From contig OZ020305.1 of NCBI GenBank assembly GCA_963971305.1, positions 42,295,717-42,359,716 on the forward strand: a DNA stretch of 64,000 nucleotides, given 5' to 3'. The notes under the pieces are model-generated. The model was not told the origin of the DNA, searched no databases, and saw nothing but the letters and a program-made list of their open reading frames with translations. Source of the DNA: Arcuatula senhousia. Its lineage: Eukaryota > Mollusca > Bivalvia > Mytilida > Mytilidae. The position numbers were made by a program, and so were the translations under genes. Of this stretch, positions 48,114 through 61,427 are shown in pieces; position 1 is the stretch's first letter; the number at the start of each line of letters is the position of its first letter.

Positions 48114-49485
48114 AGTTGTATTATAAAGCTAGAGTTTGTTTGGTTCTTTTGCGTATTCAAGTGAAAATGATACTTTCCTGGAGAGTTAAACTACTTTATA
48201 TACTGGATTTACAGATGTCAAGATGACACGAAACGATTATCAAGAGATGAGTATGACAGGACCGTTGTTTTCATAGCTTAAGTAGACACAAGCTCTTTCC
48301 GTCGTTTAAAATGCACATTGCAAATAATTGTCTCATAACGAGCTAATTACTTTTTAATTAATTATTGGCTATGTGAACGAAGATTTTTGTTTTATTATAG
48401 TTACGTTTTCATCTTAAAAACTTATTTTCTTGAACTCTGTCTTTTTTTTTAATTTTCAATCAGGGGGCGATAATTCACAATATCAGGTAAAAGATTTCTT
48501 CAATTTCTATTTCATTCGTAAATTTAACGCAATGAACGGAGTTCTTACAAAATGAAATGGTAATCGTTGAGAATGTTTGCAACTTGTAAAATACAGTTGC
48601 AAAAGGAGGAAAAACTATAAACAAACAAATACTTCAGAAAAAGACAAAAAATTGTGTGTTTTTTTGGGGTTAATTTTTTAGGGGGGGGGGATGATTGCAG
48701 TTAGTCGTTGTTGTTTAATATAGTTCCCTTTTGATGTACTCATTTGACTTATTTTGTTCGGTCGCGTGTACTATTAGCATGCCGTTTGTGTGGTAACTTC
48801 TTCAGTTAGCCTTATCAAATTACTAAAAAAATTGTCCACGAAGTTTTACACATTTGGAACTTCAGGGGCAATAGCGGACGAATATTTGGTTTTATGACTA
48901 TTTCGGTTTTATAACAAAATTGCCAAAAGTGTTTCATTATTTAGAGAAAATGTGTCTTGCAATGGTGTAAAGGTTAAAAATAACGCGCATGATTTGCACG
49001 AGCTTCATGATGTTTCTTTAACGAAATGAAACCTTGCAGCATCCAACTTTGTTCTGATTTTTTTTTTCATCTGAAAACGATCGGAAGCTTCTCTGATGCA
49101 GTTGGTAAGTCAATTTTTATTATGAAATTGAAAATTAAGCTAGTCATGTTTTTCCCCCTGCCTTTTAAAGGATTTATGAAGTTCAGGTTTTTCTGTATTT
49201 GTATTTTTGAAATTGTATAGTGAAATCAGCATGGTTTGTGAACAAGATGTTATATTCATTTTTCTTAAGGTTCATTTGCAATAGTTGACCGGGCGGCGAA
49301 AGTTGAATTGCACTTGTAAAAGGGGATAGGGGAGGTAAATAGGGTTTAGAAAAAGTCATTGTTTTTATACAAATAGTAAGATTCTTTTTGAAAAATGTTA
49401 GCGGCTCTTAAAAGAGCCCTTTTCACAGTCACATTAAAGACTGGGTCGTTGGTATTTGGATGTGTCGTGTTGAATTCTTTGTTCT

Positions 49486-49779
49486 TTATTCTTCTTCGAA
49501 TGGACTGAATTCTGGCTCTTGTCCAAATAGCTTGAATCTCAGGGTTTCTGCTTCTTTGTGCTTTTCTGTTGTATATTGGTAGTACATGTTGATTACTCCT
49601 TCAAGCACGACGATTCTCATACGAAGTGGATATCTGAAACTTCGAATATTGTCTCTAACGGCCTTTTCATACTTGTCCTTTAAGTATTCCAGTTTGTCAC
49701 TAAGAAGCAACATCTGTTGACAGGCTCTTTGGGTTCTGCTCTCTGCGTCTTGTAGCTTGGCATACAATGAGGAATCCAT
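49486..49779 (-). CDS. 97-aa two-helix protein, copy 30
   Basis: Protein identical to copy 1. Unit 30 spans 48278-49943 (type A, G10). It shares the C-to-T change (48701) with unit 26, four units away. Stem-loop 49403-49418, TATA 49861-49868. Confidence 0.85.
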   Translation of the reverse strand: MDSSLYAKLQDAESRTQRACQQMLLLSDKLEYLKDKYEKAVRDNIRSFRYPLRMRIVVLEGVINMYYQYTTEKHKEAETLRFKLFGQEPEFSPFEEE

Positions 49780-51150
49780 AGTTGTATTATAAAGCTAGAG
49801 TTTGTTTGGTTCTTTTGCGTATTCAAGTGAAAATGATACTTTCCTGGAGAGTTAAACTACTTTATATACTGGATTTACAGATGTCAAGATGACACGAAAC
49901 GATTATCAAGAGATGAGTATGACAGGACCGTTGTTTTCATAGCTTAAGTAGACACAAGCTCTTTCCGTCGTTTAAAATGCACATTGCAAATAATTGTCTC
50001 ATAACGAGCTAATTACTTTTTAATTAATTATTGGCTATGTGAACGAAGATTTTTGTTTTATTATAGTTACGTTTTCATCTTAAAAACTTATTTTCTTGAA
50101 CTCTGTCTTTTTTTTTAATTTTCAATCAGGGGGCGATAATTCACAATATCAGGTAAAAGATTTCTTCAATTTCTATTTCATTCGTAAATTTAACGCAATG
50201 AACGGAGTTCTTACAAAATGAAATGGTAATCGTTGAGAATGTTTGCAACTTGTAAAATACAGTTGCAAAAGGAGGAAAAACTATAAACAAACAAATACTT
50301 CAGAAAAAGACAAAAAATTGTGTGTTTTTTTGGGGTTAATTTTTTAGGGGGGGGGATGATTGCAGCTAGTCGTTGTTGTTTAATATAGTTCCCTTTTGAT
50401 GTACTCATTTGACTTATTTTGTTCGGTCGCGTGTACTATTAGCATGCCGTTTGTGTGGTAACTTCTTCAGTTAGCCTTATCAAATTACTAAAAAAATTGT
50501 CCACGAAGTTTTACACATTTGGAACTTCAGGGGCAATAGCGGACGAATATTTGGTTTTATGACTATTTCGGTTTTATAACAAAATTGCCAAAAGTGTTTC
50601 ATTATTTAGAGAAAATGTGTCTTGCAATGGTGTAAAGGTTAAAAATAACGCGCATGATTTGCACGAGCTTCATGATGTTTCTTTAACGAAATGAAACCTT
50701 GCAGCATCCAACTTTGTTCTGATTTTTTTTTTCATCTGAAAACGATCGGAAGCTTCTCTGATGCAGTTGGTAAGTCAATTTTTATTATGAAATTGAAAAT
50801 TAAGCTAGTCATGTTTTTCCCCCTGCCTTTTAAAGGATTTATGAAGTTCAGGTTTTTCTGTATTTGTATTTTTGAAATTGTATAGTGAAATCAGCATGGT
50901 TTGTGAACAAGATGTTATATTCATTTTTCTTAAGGTTCATTTGCAATAGTTGACCGGGCGGCGAAAGTTGAATTGCACTTGTAAAAGGGGATAGGGGAGG
51001 TAAATAGGGTTTAGAAAAAGTCATTGTTTTTATACAAATAGTAAGATTCTTTTTGAAAAATGTTAGCGGCTCTTAAAAGAGCCCTTTTCACAGTCACATT
51101 AAAGACTGGGTCGTTGGTATTTGGATGTGTCGTGTTGAATTCTTTGTTCT

Positions 51151-51444
51151 TTATTCTTCTTCGAATGGACTGAATTCTGGCTCTTGTCCAAATAGCTTGA
51201 ATCTCAGGGTTTCTGCTTCTTTGTGCTTTTCTGTTGTATATTGGTAGTACATGTTGATTACTCCTTCAAGCACGACGATTCTCATACGAAGTGGATATCT
51301 GAAACTTCGAATATTGTCTCTAACGGCCTTTTCATACTTGTCCTTTAAGTATTCCAGTTTGTCACTAAGAAGCAACATCTGTTGACAGGCTCTTTGGGTT
51401 CTGCTCTCTGCGTCTTGTAGCTTGGCATACAATGAGGAATCCAT
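51151..51444 (-). CDS. 97-aa two-helix protein, copy 31
   Basis: Protein identical to copy 1. Unit 31 spans 49944-51608 (type A, G9), the last A unit before the longest B run. Stem-loop 51068-51083, TATA 51526-51533. Confidence 0.85.
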   Translation of the reverse strand: MDSSLYAKLQDAESRTQRACQQMLLLSDKLEYLKDKYEKAVRDNIRSFRYPLRMRIVVLEGVINMYYQYTTEKHKEAETLRFKLFGQEPEFSPFEEE

Positions 51445-52814
51445 AGTTGTATTATAAAGCTAGAGTTTGTTTGGTTCTTTTGCGTATTCAAGTGAAAATG
51501 ATACTTTCCTGGAGAGTTAAACTACTTTATATACTGGATTTACAGATGTCAAGATGACACGAAACGATTATCAAGAGATGAGTATGACAGGACCGTTGTT
51601 TTCATAGCTTAAGTAGACACAAGCTCTTTCCGTCGTTTAAAATGCACATTGCAAATAATTGTCTCATAACGAGCTAATTACTTTTTAATTAATTATTGGC
51701 TATGTGAACGAAGATTTTTGTTTTATTATAGTTACGTTTTCATCTTAAAAACTTATTTTCTTGAACTCTGTCTTTTTTTTTAATTTTCAATCAGGGGGCG
51801 ATAATTCACAATATCAGGTAAAAGATTTCTTCAATTTCTATTTCATTCGTAAATTTAACGCAATGAACGGAGTTCTTACAAAATGAAATGGTAATCGTTG
51901 AGAATGTTTGCAACTTGTAAAATACAGTTGCAAAAGGAGGAAAAACTATAAACAAACAAATACTTCAGAAAAAGACAAAAAATTGTGTGTTTTTTTGGGG
52001 TTAATTTTTTAGGGGGGGGGATGATTGCAGCTAGTCGTTGTTGTTTAATATAGTTCCCTTTTGATGTACTCATTTGACTTATTTTGTTCGGTCGCGTGTA
52101 CTATTAGCATGCCGTTTGTGTGGTAACTTCTTCAGTTAGCCTTATCAAATTACTAAAAAAATTGTCCACGAAGTTTTACACATTTGGAACTTCAGGGGCA
52201 ATAGCGGACGAATATTTGGTTTTATGACTATTTCGGTTTTATAACAAAATTGCCAAAAGTGTTTCATTATTTAGAGAAAATGTGTCTTGCAATGGTGTAA
52301 AGGTTAAAAATAACGCGCATGATTTGCACGAGCTTCATGATGTTTCTTTAACGAAATGAAACCTTGCAGCATCCAACTTTGTTCTGATTTTTTTTTCATC
52401 TGAAAACGATCGGAAGCTTCTCTGATGCAGTTGGTAAGTCAATTTTTATTATGAAATTGAAAATTAAGCTAGTCATGTTTTTCCCCCTGCCTTTTAAAGG
52501 ATTTATGAAGTTCAGGTTTTTCTGTATTTGTATTTTTGAAATTGTATAGTGAAATCATGATGGTTTGTGAACAAGATGTTATATTCATTTTTCTTAAGGT
52601 TCATTTGCAATAGTTGACCGGGCGGCGAAAGTTGAATTGCACTTGTAAAAGGGGATAGGGGAGGTAAATAGGGTTTAGAAAAAGTCATTGTTTTTATACA
52701 AATAGTAAGATTCTTTTTGAAAAATGTTAGCGGCTCTTAAAAGAGCCCTTTTCACAGTCACATTAAAGACTGGGTCGTTGGTATTTGGATGTGTCGTGTT
52801 GAATTCTTTGTTCT

Positions 52815-53108
52815 TTATTCTTCTTCGAATGGACTGAATTCTGGCTCTTGTCCAAATAGCTTGAATCTCAGGGTTTCTGCTTCTTTGTGCTTTTCTGTTG
52901 TATATTGGTAGTACATGTTGATTACTCCTTCAAGCACGACGATTCTCATACGAAGTGGATATCTGAAACTTCGAATATTGTCTCTAACGGCCTTTTCATA
53001 CTTGTCCTTTAAGTATTCCAGTTTGTCACTAAGAAGCAACATCTGTTGACAGGCTCTTTGGGTTCTGCTCTCTGCGTCTTGTAGCTTGGCATACAATGAG
53101 GAATCCAT
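52815..53108 (-). CDS. 97-aa two-helix protein, copy 32
   Basis: Protein identical to copy 1. Unit 32 spans 51609-53272 and opens the run of five type B units (32-36); G9. Stem-loop 52732-52747, TATA 53190-53197. Confidence 0.85.
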   Translation of the reverse strand: MDSSLYAKLQDAESRTQRACQQMLLLSDKLEYLKDKYEKAVRDNIRSFRYPLRMRIVVLEGVINMYYQYTTEKHKEAETLRFKLFGQEPEFSPFEEE

Positions 53109-54477
53109 AGTTGTATTATAAAGCTAGAGTTTGTTTGGTTCTTTTGCGTATTCAAGTGAAAATGATACTTTCCTGGAGAGTTAAACTACTTTATATACTG
53201 GATTTACAGATGTCAAGATGACACGAAACGATTATCAAGAGATGAGTATGACAGGACCGTTGTTTTCATAGCTTAAGTAGACACAAGCTCTTTCCGTCGT
53301 TTAAAATGCACATTGCAAATAATTGTCTCATAACGAGCTAATTACTTTTTAATTAATTATTGGCTATGTGAACGAAGATTTTTGTTTTATTATAGTTACG
53401 TTTTCATCTTAAAAACTTATTTTCTTGAACTCTGTCTTTTTTTTTAATTTTCAATCAGGGGGCGATAATTCACAATATCAGGTAAAAGATTTCTTCAATT
53501 TCTATTTCATTCGTAAATTTAACGCAATGAACGGAGTTCTTACAAAATGAAATGGTAATCGTTGAGAATGTTTGCAACTTGTAAAATACAGTTGCAAAAG
53601 GAGGAAAAACTATAAACAAACAAATACTTCAGAAAAAGACAAAAAATTGTGTGTTTTTTTGGGGTTAATTTTTTAGGGGGGGGATGATTGCAGCTAGTCG
53701 TTGTTGTTTAATATAGTTCCCTTTTGATGTACTCATTTGACTTATTTTGTTCGGTCGCGTGTACTATTAGCATGCCGTTTGTGTGGTAACTTCTTCAGTT
53801 AGCCTTATCAAATTACTAAAAAAATTGTCCACGAAGTTTTACACATTTGGAACTTCAGGGGCAATAGCGGACGAATATTTGGTTTTATGACTATTTCGGT
53901 TTTATAACAAAATTGCCAAAAGTGTTTCATTATTTAGAGAAAATGTGTCTTGCAATGGTGTAAAGGTTAAAAATAACGCGCATGATTTGCACGAGCTTCA
54001 TGATGTTTCTTTAACGAAATGAAACCTTGCAGCATCCAACTTTGTTCTGATTTTTTTTTCATCTGAAAACGATCGGAAGCTTCTCTGATGCAGTTGGTAA
54101 GTCAATTTTTATTATGAAATTGAAAATTAAGCTAGTCATGTTTTTCCCCCTGCCTTTTAAAGGATTTATGAAGTTCAGGTTTTTCTGTATTTGTATTTTT
54201 GAAATTGTATAGTGAAATCATGATGGTTTGTGAACAAGATGTTATATTCATTTTTCTTAAGGTTCATTTGCAATAGTTGACCGGGCGGCGAAAGTTGAAT
54301 TGCACTTGTAAAAGGGGATAGGGGAGGTAAATAGGGTTTAGAAAAAGTCATTGTTTTTATACAAATAGTAAGATTCTTTTTGAAAAATGTTAGCGGCTCT
54401 TAAAAGAGCCCTTTTCACAGTCACATTAAAGACTGGGTCGTTGGTATTTGGATGTGTCGTGTTGAATTCTTTGTTCT

Positions 54478-54771
54478 TTATTCTTCTTCGAATGGACTGA
54501 ATTCTGGCTCTTGTCCAAATAGCTTGAATCTCAGGGTTTCTGCTTCTTTGTGCTTTTCTGTTGTATATTGGTAGTACATGTTGATTACTCCTTCAAGCAC
54601 GACGATTCTCATACGAAGTGGATATCTGAAACTTCGAATATTGTCTCTAACGGCCTTTTCATACTTGTCCTTTAAGTATTCCAGTTTGTCACTAAGAAGC
54701 AACATCTGTTGACAGGCTCTTTGGGTTCTGCTCTCTGCGTCTTGTAGCTTGGCATACAATGAGGAATCCAT
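54478..54771 (-). CDS. 97-aa two-helix protein, copy 33
   Basis: Protein identical to copy 1. Unit 33 spans 53273-54935 (type B, G8, 1,663 bp), the form seen in units 5-7. Stem-loop 54395-54410, TATA 54853-54860. Confidence 0.85.
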   Translation of the reverse strand: MDSSLYAKLQDAESRTQRACQQMLLLSDKLEYLKDKYEKAVRDNIRSFRYPLRMRIVVLEGVINMYYQYTTEKHKEAETLRFKLFGQEPEFSPFEEE

Positions 54772-56140
54772 AGTTGTATTATAAAGCTAGAGTTTGTTTG
54801 GTTCTTTTGCGTATTCAAGTGAAAATGATACTTTCCTGGAGAGTTAAACTACTTTATATACTGGATTTACAGATGTCAAGATGACACGAAACGATTATCA
54901 AGAGATGAGTATGACAGGACCGTTGTTTTCATAGCTTAAGTAGACACAAGCTCTTTCCGTCGTTTAAAATGCACATTGCAAATAATTGTCTCATAACGAG
55001 CTAATTACTTTTTAATTAATTATTGGCTATGTGAACGAAGATTTTTGTTTTATTATAGTTACGTTTTCATCTTAAAAACTTATTTTCTTGAACTCTGTCT
55101 TTTTTTTTAATTTTCAATCAGGGGGCGATAATTCACAATATCAGGTAAAAGATTTCTTCAATTTCTATTTCATTCGTAAATTTAACGCAATGAACGGAGT
55201 TCTTACAAAATGAAATGGTAATCGTTGAGAATGTTTGCAACTTGTAAAATACAGTTGCAAAAGGAGGAAAAACTATAAACAAACAAATACTTCAGAAAAA
55301 GACAAAAAATTGTGTGTTTTTTTGGGGTTAATTTTTTAGGGGGGGGATGATTGCAGCTAGTCGTTGTTGTTTAATATAGTTCCCTTTTGATGTACTCATT
55401 TGACTTATTTTGTTCGGTCGCGTGTACTATTAGCATGCCGTTTGTGTGGTAACTTCTTCAGTTAGCCTTATCAAATTACTAAAAAAATTGTCCACGAAGT
55501 TTTACACATTTGGAACTTCAGGGGCAATAGCGGACGAATATTTGGTTTTATGACTATTTCGGTTTTATAACAAAATTGCCAAAAGTGTTTCATTATTTAG
55601 AGAAAATGTGTCTTGCAATGGTGTAAAGGTTAAAAATAACGCGCATGATTTGCACGAGCTTCATGATGTTTCTTTAACGAAATGAAACCTTGCAGCATCC
55701 AACTTTGTTCTGATTTTTTTTTCATCTGAAAACGATCGGAAGCTTCTCTGATGCAGTTGGTAAGTCAATTTTTATTATGAAATTGAAAATTAAGCTAGTC
55801 ATGTTTTTCCCCCTGCCTTTTAAAGGATTTATGAAGTTCAGGTTTTTCTGTATTTGTATTTTTGAAATTGTATAGTGAAATCATGATGGTTTGTGAACAA
55901 GATGTTATATTCATTTTTCTTAAGGTTCATTTGCAATAGTTGACCGGGCGGCGAAAGTTGAATTGCACTTGTAAAAGGGGATAGGGGAGGTAAATAGGGT
56001 TTAGAAAAAGTCATTGTTTTTATACAAATAGTAAGATTCTTTTTGAAAAATGTTAGCGGCTCTTAAAAGAGCCCTTTTCACAGTCACATTAAAGACTGGG
56101 TCGTTGGTATTTGGATGTGTCGTGTTGAATTCTTTGTTCT

Positions 56141-56434
56141 TTATTCTTCTTCGAATGGACTGAATTCTGGCTCTTGTCCAAATAGCTTGAATCTCAGGGT
56201 TTCTGCTTCTTTGTGCTTTTCTGTTGTATATTGGTAGTACATGTTGATTACTCCTTCAAGCACGACGATTCTCATACGAAGTGGATATCTGAAACTTCGA
56301 ATATTGTCTCTAACGGCCTTTTCATACTTGTCCTTTAAGTATTCCAGTTTGTCACTAAGAAGCAACATCTGTTGACAGGCTCTTTGGGTTCTGCTCTCTG
56401 CGTCTTGTAGCTTGGCATACAATGAGGAATCCAT
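56141..56434 (-). CDS. 97-aa two-helix protein, copy 34
   Basis: Protein identical to copy 1. Unit 34 spans 54936-56598 (type B, G8, 1,663 bp). Stem-loop 56058-56073, TATA 56516-56523. Confidence 0.85.
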   Translation of the reverse strand: MDSSLYAKLQDAESRTQRACQQMLLLSDKLEYLKDKYEKAVRDNIRSFRYPLRMRIVVLEGVINMYYQYTTEKHKEAETLRFKLFGQEPEFSPFEEE

Positions 56435-57804
56435 AGTTGTATTATAAAGCTAGAGTTTGTTTGGTTCTTTTGCGTATTCAAGTGAAAATGATACTTTCCT
56501 GGAGAGTTAAACTACTTTATATACTGGATTTACAGATGTCAAGATGACACGAAACGATTATCAAGAGATGAGTATGACAGGACCGTTGTTTTCATAGCTT
56601 AAGTAGACACAAGCTCTTTCCGTCGTTTAAAATGCACATTGCAAATAATTGTCTCATAACGAGCTAATTACTTTTTAATTAATTATTGGCTATGTGAACG
56701 AAGATTTTTGTTTTATTATAGTTACGTTTTCATCTTAAAAACTTATTTTCTTGAACTCTGTCTTTTTTTTTAATTTTCAATCAGGGGGCGATAATTCACA
56801 ATATCAGGTAAAAGATTTCTTCAATTTCTATTTCATTCGTAAATTTAACGCAATGAACGGAGTTCTTACAAAATGAAATGGTAATCGTTGAGAATGTTTG
56901 CAACTTGTAAAATACAGTTGCAAAAGGAGGAAAAACTATAAACAAACAAATACTTCAGAAAAAGACAAAAAATTGTGTGTTTTTTTGGGGTTAATTTTTT
57001 AGGGGGGGGGATGATTGCAGCTAGTCGTTGTTGTTTAATATAGTTCCCTTTTGATGTACTCATTTGACTTATTTTGTTCGGTCGCGTGTACTATTAGCAT
57101 GCCGTTTGTGTGGTAACTTCTTCAGTTAGCCTTATCAAATTACTAAAAAAATTGTCCACGAAGTTTTACACATTTGGAACTTCAGGGGCAATAGCGGACG
57201 AATATTTGGTTTTATGACTATTTCGGTTTTATAACAAAATTGCCAAAAGTGTTTCATTATTTAGAGAAAATGTGTCTTGCAATGGTGTAAAGGTTAAAAA
57301 TAACGCGCATGATTTGCACGAGCTTCATGATGTTTCTTTAACGAAATGAAACCTTGCAGCATCCAACTTTGTTCTGATTTTTTTTTCATCTGAAAACGAT
57401 CGGAAGCTTCTCTGATGCAGTTGGTAAGTCAATTTTTATTATGAAATTGAAAATTAAGCTAGTCATGTTTTTCCCCCTGCCTTTTAAAGGATTTATGAAG
57501 TTCAGGTTTTTCTGTATTTGTATTTTTGAAATTGTATAGTGAAATCATGATGGTTTGTGAACAAGATGTTATATTCATTTTTCTTAAGGTTCATTTGCAA
57601 TAGTTGACCGGGCGGCGAAAGTTGAATTGCACTTGTAAAAGGGGATAGGGGAGGTAAATAGGGTTTAGAAAAAGTCATTGTTTTTATACAAATAGTAAGA
57701 TTCTTTTTGAAAAATGTTAGCGGCTCTTAAAAGAGCCCTTTTCACAGTCACATTAAAGACTGGGTCGTTGGTATTTGGATGTGTCGTGTTGAATTCTTTG
57801 TTCT

Positions 57805-58098
57805 TTATTCTTCTTCGAATGGACTGAATTCTGGCTCTTGTCCAAATAGCTTGAATCTCAGGGTTTCTGCTTCTTTGTGCTTTTCTGTTGTATATTGGTA
57901 GTACATGTTGATTACTCCTTCAAGCACGACGATTCTCATACGAAGTGGATATCTGAAACTTCGAATATTGTCTCTAACGGCCTTTTCATACTTGTCCTTT
58001 AAGTATTCCAGTTTGTCACTAAGAAGCAACATCTGTTGACAGGCTCTTTGGGTTCTGCTCTCTGCGTCTTGTAGCTTGGCATACAATGAGGAATCCAT
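57805..58098 (-). CDS. 97-aa two-helix protein, copy 35
   Basis: Protein identical to copy 1. Unit 35 spans 56599-58262 (type B, G9, 1,664 bp). Stem-loop 57722-57737, TATA 58180-58187. Confidence 0.85.
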   Translation of the reverse strand: MDSSLYAKLQDAESRTQRACQQMLLLSDKLEYLKDKYEKAVRDNIRSFRYPLRMRIVVLEGVINMYYQYTTEKHKEAETLRFKLFGQEPEFSPFEEE

Positions 58099-59468
58099 AG
58101 TTGTATTATAAAGCTAGAGTTTGTTTGGTTCTTTTGCGTATTCAAGTGAAAATGATACTTTCCTGGAGAGTTAAACTACTTTATATACTGGATTTACAGA
58201 TGTCAAGATGACACGAAACGATTATCAAGAGATGAGTATGACAGGACCGTTGTTTTCATAGCTTAAGTAGACACAAGCTCTTTCCGTCGTTTAAAATGCA
58301 CATTGCAAATAATTGTCTCATAACGAGCTAATTACTTTTTAATTAATTATTGGCTATGTGAACGAAGATTTTTGTTTTATTATAGTTACGTTTTCATCTT
58401 AAAAACTTATTTTCTTGAACTCTGTCTTTTTTTTTAATTTTCAATCAGGGGGCGATAATTCACAATATCAGGTAAAAGATTTCTTCAATTTCTATTTCAT
58501 TCGTAAATTTAACGCAATGAACGGAGTTCTTACAAAATGAAATGGTAATCGTTGAGAATGTTTGCAACTTGTAAAATACAGTTGCAAAAGGAGGAAAAAC
58601 TATAAACAAACAAATACTTCAGAAAAAGACAAAAAATTGTGTGTTTTTTTGGGGTTAATTTTTTAGGGGGGGGGATGATTGCAGCTAGTCGTTGTTGTTT
58701 AATATAGTTCCCTTTTGATGTACTCATTTGACTTATTTTGTTCGGTCGCGTGTACTATTAGCATGCCGTTTGTGTGGTAACTTCTTCAGTTAGCCTTATC
58801 AAATTACTAAAAAAATTGTCCACGAAGTTTTACACATTTGGAACTTCAGGGGCAATAGCGGACGAATATTTGGTTTTATGACTATTTCGGTTTTATAACA
58901 AAATTGCCAAAAGTGTTTCATTATTTAGAGAAAATGTGTCTTGCAATGGTGTAAAGGTTAAAAATAACGCGCATGATTTGCACGAGCTTCATGATGTTTC
59001 TTTAACGAAATGAAACCTTGCAGCATCCAACTTTGTTCTGATTTTTTTTTCATCTGAAAACGATCGGAAGCTTCTCTGATGCAGTTGGTAAGTCAATTTT
59101 TATTATGAAATTGAAAATTAAGCTAGTCATGTTTTTCCCCCTGCCTTTTAAAGGATTTATGAAGTTCAGGTTTTTCTGTATTTGTATTTTTGAAATTGTA
59201 TAGTGAAATCATGATGGTTTGTGAACAAGATGTTATATTCATTTTTCTTAAGGTTCATTTGCAATAGTTGACCGGGCGGCGAAAGTTGAATTGCACTTGT
59301 AAAAGGGGATAGGGGAGGTAAATAGGGTTTAGAAAAAGTCATTGTTTTTATACAAATAGTAAGATTCTTTTTGAAAAATGTTAGCGGCTCTTAAAAGAGC
59401 CCTTTTCACAGTCACATTAAAGACTGGGTCGTTGGTATTTGGATGTGTCGTGTTGAATTCTTTGTTCT

Positions 59469-59762
59469 TTATTCTTCTTCGAATGGACTGAATTCTGGCT
59501 CTTGTCCAAATAGCTTGAATCTCAGGGTTTCTGCTTCTTTGTGCTTTTCTGTTGTATATTGGTAGTACATGTTGATTACTCCTTCAAGCACGACGATTCT
59601 CATACGAAGTGGATATCTGAAACTTCGAATATTGTCTCTAACGGCCTTTTCATACTTGTCCTTTAAGTATTCCAGTTTGTCACTAAGAAGCAACATCTGT
59701 TGACAGGCTCTTTGGGTTCTGCTCTCTGCGTCTTGTAGCTTGGCATACAATGAGGAATCCAT
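59469..59762 (-). CDS. 97-aa two-helix protein, copy 36
   Basis: Protein identical to copy 1. Unit 36 spans 58263-59926 (type B, G9) and is the last B unit in view. Stem-loop 59386-59401, TATA 59844-59851. Confidence 0.85.
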   Translation of the reverse strand: MDSSLYAKLQDAESRTQRACQQMLLLSDKLEYLKDKYEKAVRDNIRSFRYPLRMRIVVLEGVINMYYQYTTEKHKEAETLRFKLFGQEPEFSPFEEE

Positions 59763-61133
59763 AGTTGTATTATAAAGCTAGAGTTTGTTTGGTTCTTTTG
59801 CGTATTCAAGTGAAAATGATACTTTCCTGGAGAGTTAAACTACTTTATATACTGGATTTACAGATGTCAAGATGACACGAAACGATTATCAAGAGATGAG
59901 TATGACAGGACCGTTGTTTTCATAGCTTAAGTAGACACAAGCTCTTTCCGTCGTTTAAAATGCACATTGCAAATAATTGTCTCATAACGAGCTAATTACT
60001 TTTTAATTAATTATTGGCTATGTGAACGAAGATTTTTGTTTTATTATAGTTACGTTTTCATCTTAAAAACTTATTTTCTTGAACTCTGTCTTTTTTTTTA
60101 ATTTTCAATCAGGGGGCGATAATTCACAATATCAGGTAAAAGATTTCTTCAATTTCTATTTCATTCGTAAATTTAACGCAATGAACGGAGTTCTTACAAA
60201 ATGAAATGGTAATCGTTGAGAATGTTTGCAACTTGTAAAATACAGTTGCAAAAGGAGGAAAAACTATAAACAAACAAATACTTCAGAAAAAGACAAAAAA
60301 TTGTGTGTTTTTTTGGGGTTAATTTTTTAGGGGGGGGGATGATTGCAGCTAGTCGTTGTTGTTTAATATAGTTCCCTTTTGATGTACTCATTTGACTTAT
60401 TTTGTTCGGTCGCGTGTACTATTAGCATGCCGTTTGTGTGGTAACTTCTTCAGTTAGCCTTATCAAATTACTAAAAAAATTGTCCACGAAGTTTTACACA
60501 TTTGGAACTTCAGGGGCAATAGCGGACGAATATTTGGTTTTATGACTATTTCGGTTTTATAACAAAATTGCCAAAAGTGTTTCATTATTTAGAGAAAATG
60601 TGTCTTGCAATGGTGTAAAGGTTAAAAATAACGCGCATGATTTGCACGAGCTTCATGATGTTTCTTTAACGAAATGAAACCTTGCAGCATCCAACTTTGT
60701 TCTGATTTTTTTTTTCATCTGAAAACGATCGGAAGCTTCTCTGATGCAGTTGGTAAGTCAATTTTTATTATGAAATTGAAAATTAAGCTAGTCATGTTTT
60801 TCCCCCTGCCTTTTAAAGGATTTATGAAGTTCAGGTTTTTCTGTATTTGTATTTTTGAAATTGTATAGTGAAATCAGCATGGTTTGTGAACAAGATGTTA
60901 TATTCATTTTTCTTAAGGTTCATTTGCAATAGTTGACCGGGCGGCGAAAGTTGAATTGCACTTGTAAAAGGGGATAGGGGAGGTAAATAGGGTTTAGAAA
61001 AAGTCATTGTTTTTATACAAATAGTAAGATTCTTTTTGAAAAATGTTAGCGGCTCTTAAAAGAGCCCTTTTCACAGTCACATTAAAGACTGGGTCGTTGG
61101 TATTTGGATGTGTCGTGTTGAATTCTTTGTTCT

Positions 61134-61427
61134 TTATTCTTCTTCGAATGGACTGAATTCTGGCTCTTGTCCAAATAGCTTGAATCTCAGGGTTTCTGCT
61201 TCTTTGTGCTTTTCTGTTGTATATTGGTAGTACATGTTGATTACTCCTTCAAGCACGACGATTCTCATACGAAGTGGATATCTGAAACTTCGAATATTGT
61301 CTCTAACGGCCTTTTCATACTTGTCCTTTAAGTATTCCAGTTTGTCACTAAGAAGCAACATCTGTTGACAGGCTCTTTGGGTTCTGCTCTCTGCGTCTTG
61401 TAGCTTGGCATACAATGAGGAATCCAT
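61134..61427 (-). CDS. 97-aa two-helix protein, copy 37
   Basis: Protein identical to copy 1. Unit 37 spans 59927-61591 (type A, G9, T10). Stem-loop 61051-61066, TATA 61509-61516. Confidence 0.85.
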   Translation of the reverse strand: MDSSLYAKLQDAESRTQRACQQMLLLSDKLEYLKDKYEKAVRDNIRSFRYPLRMRIVVLEGVINMYYQYTTEKHKEAETLRFKLFGQEPEFSPFEEE

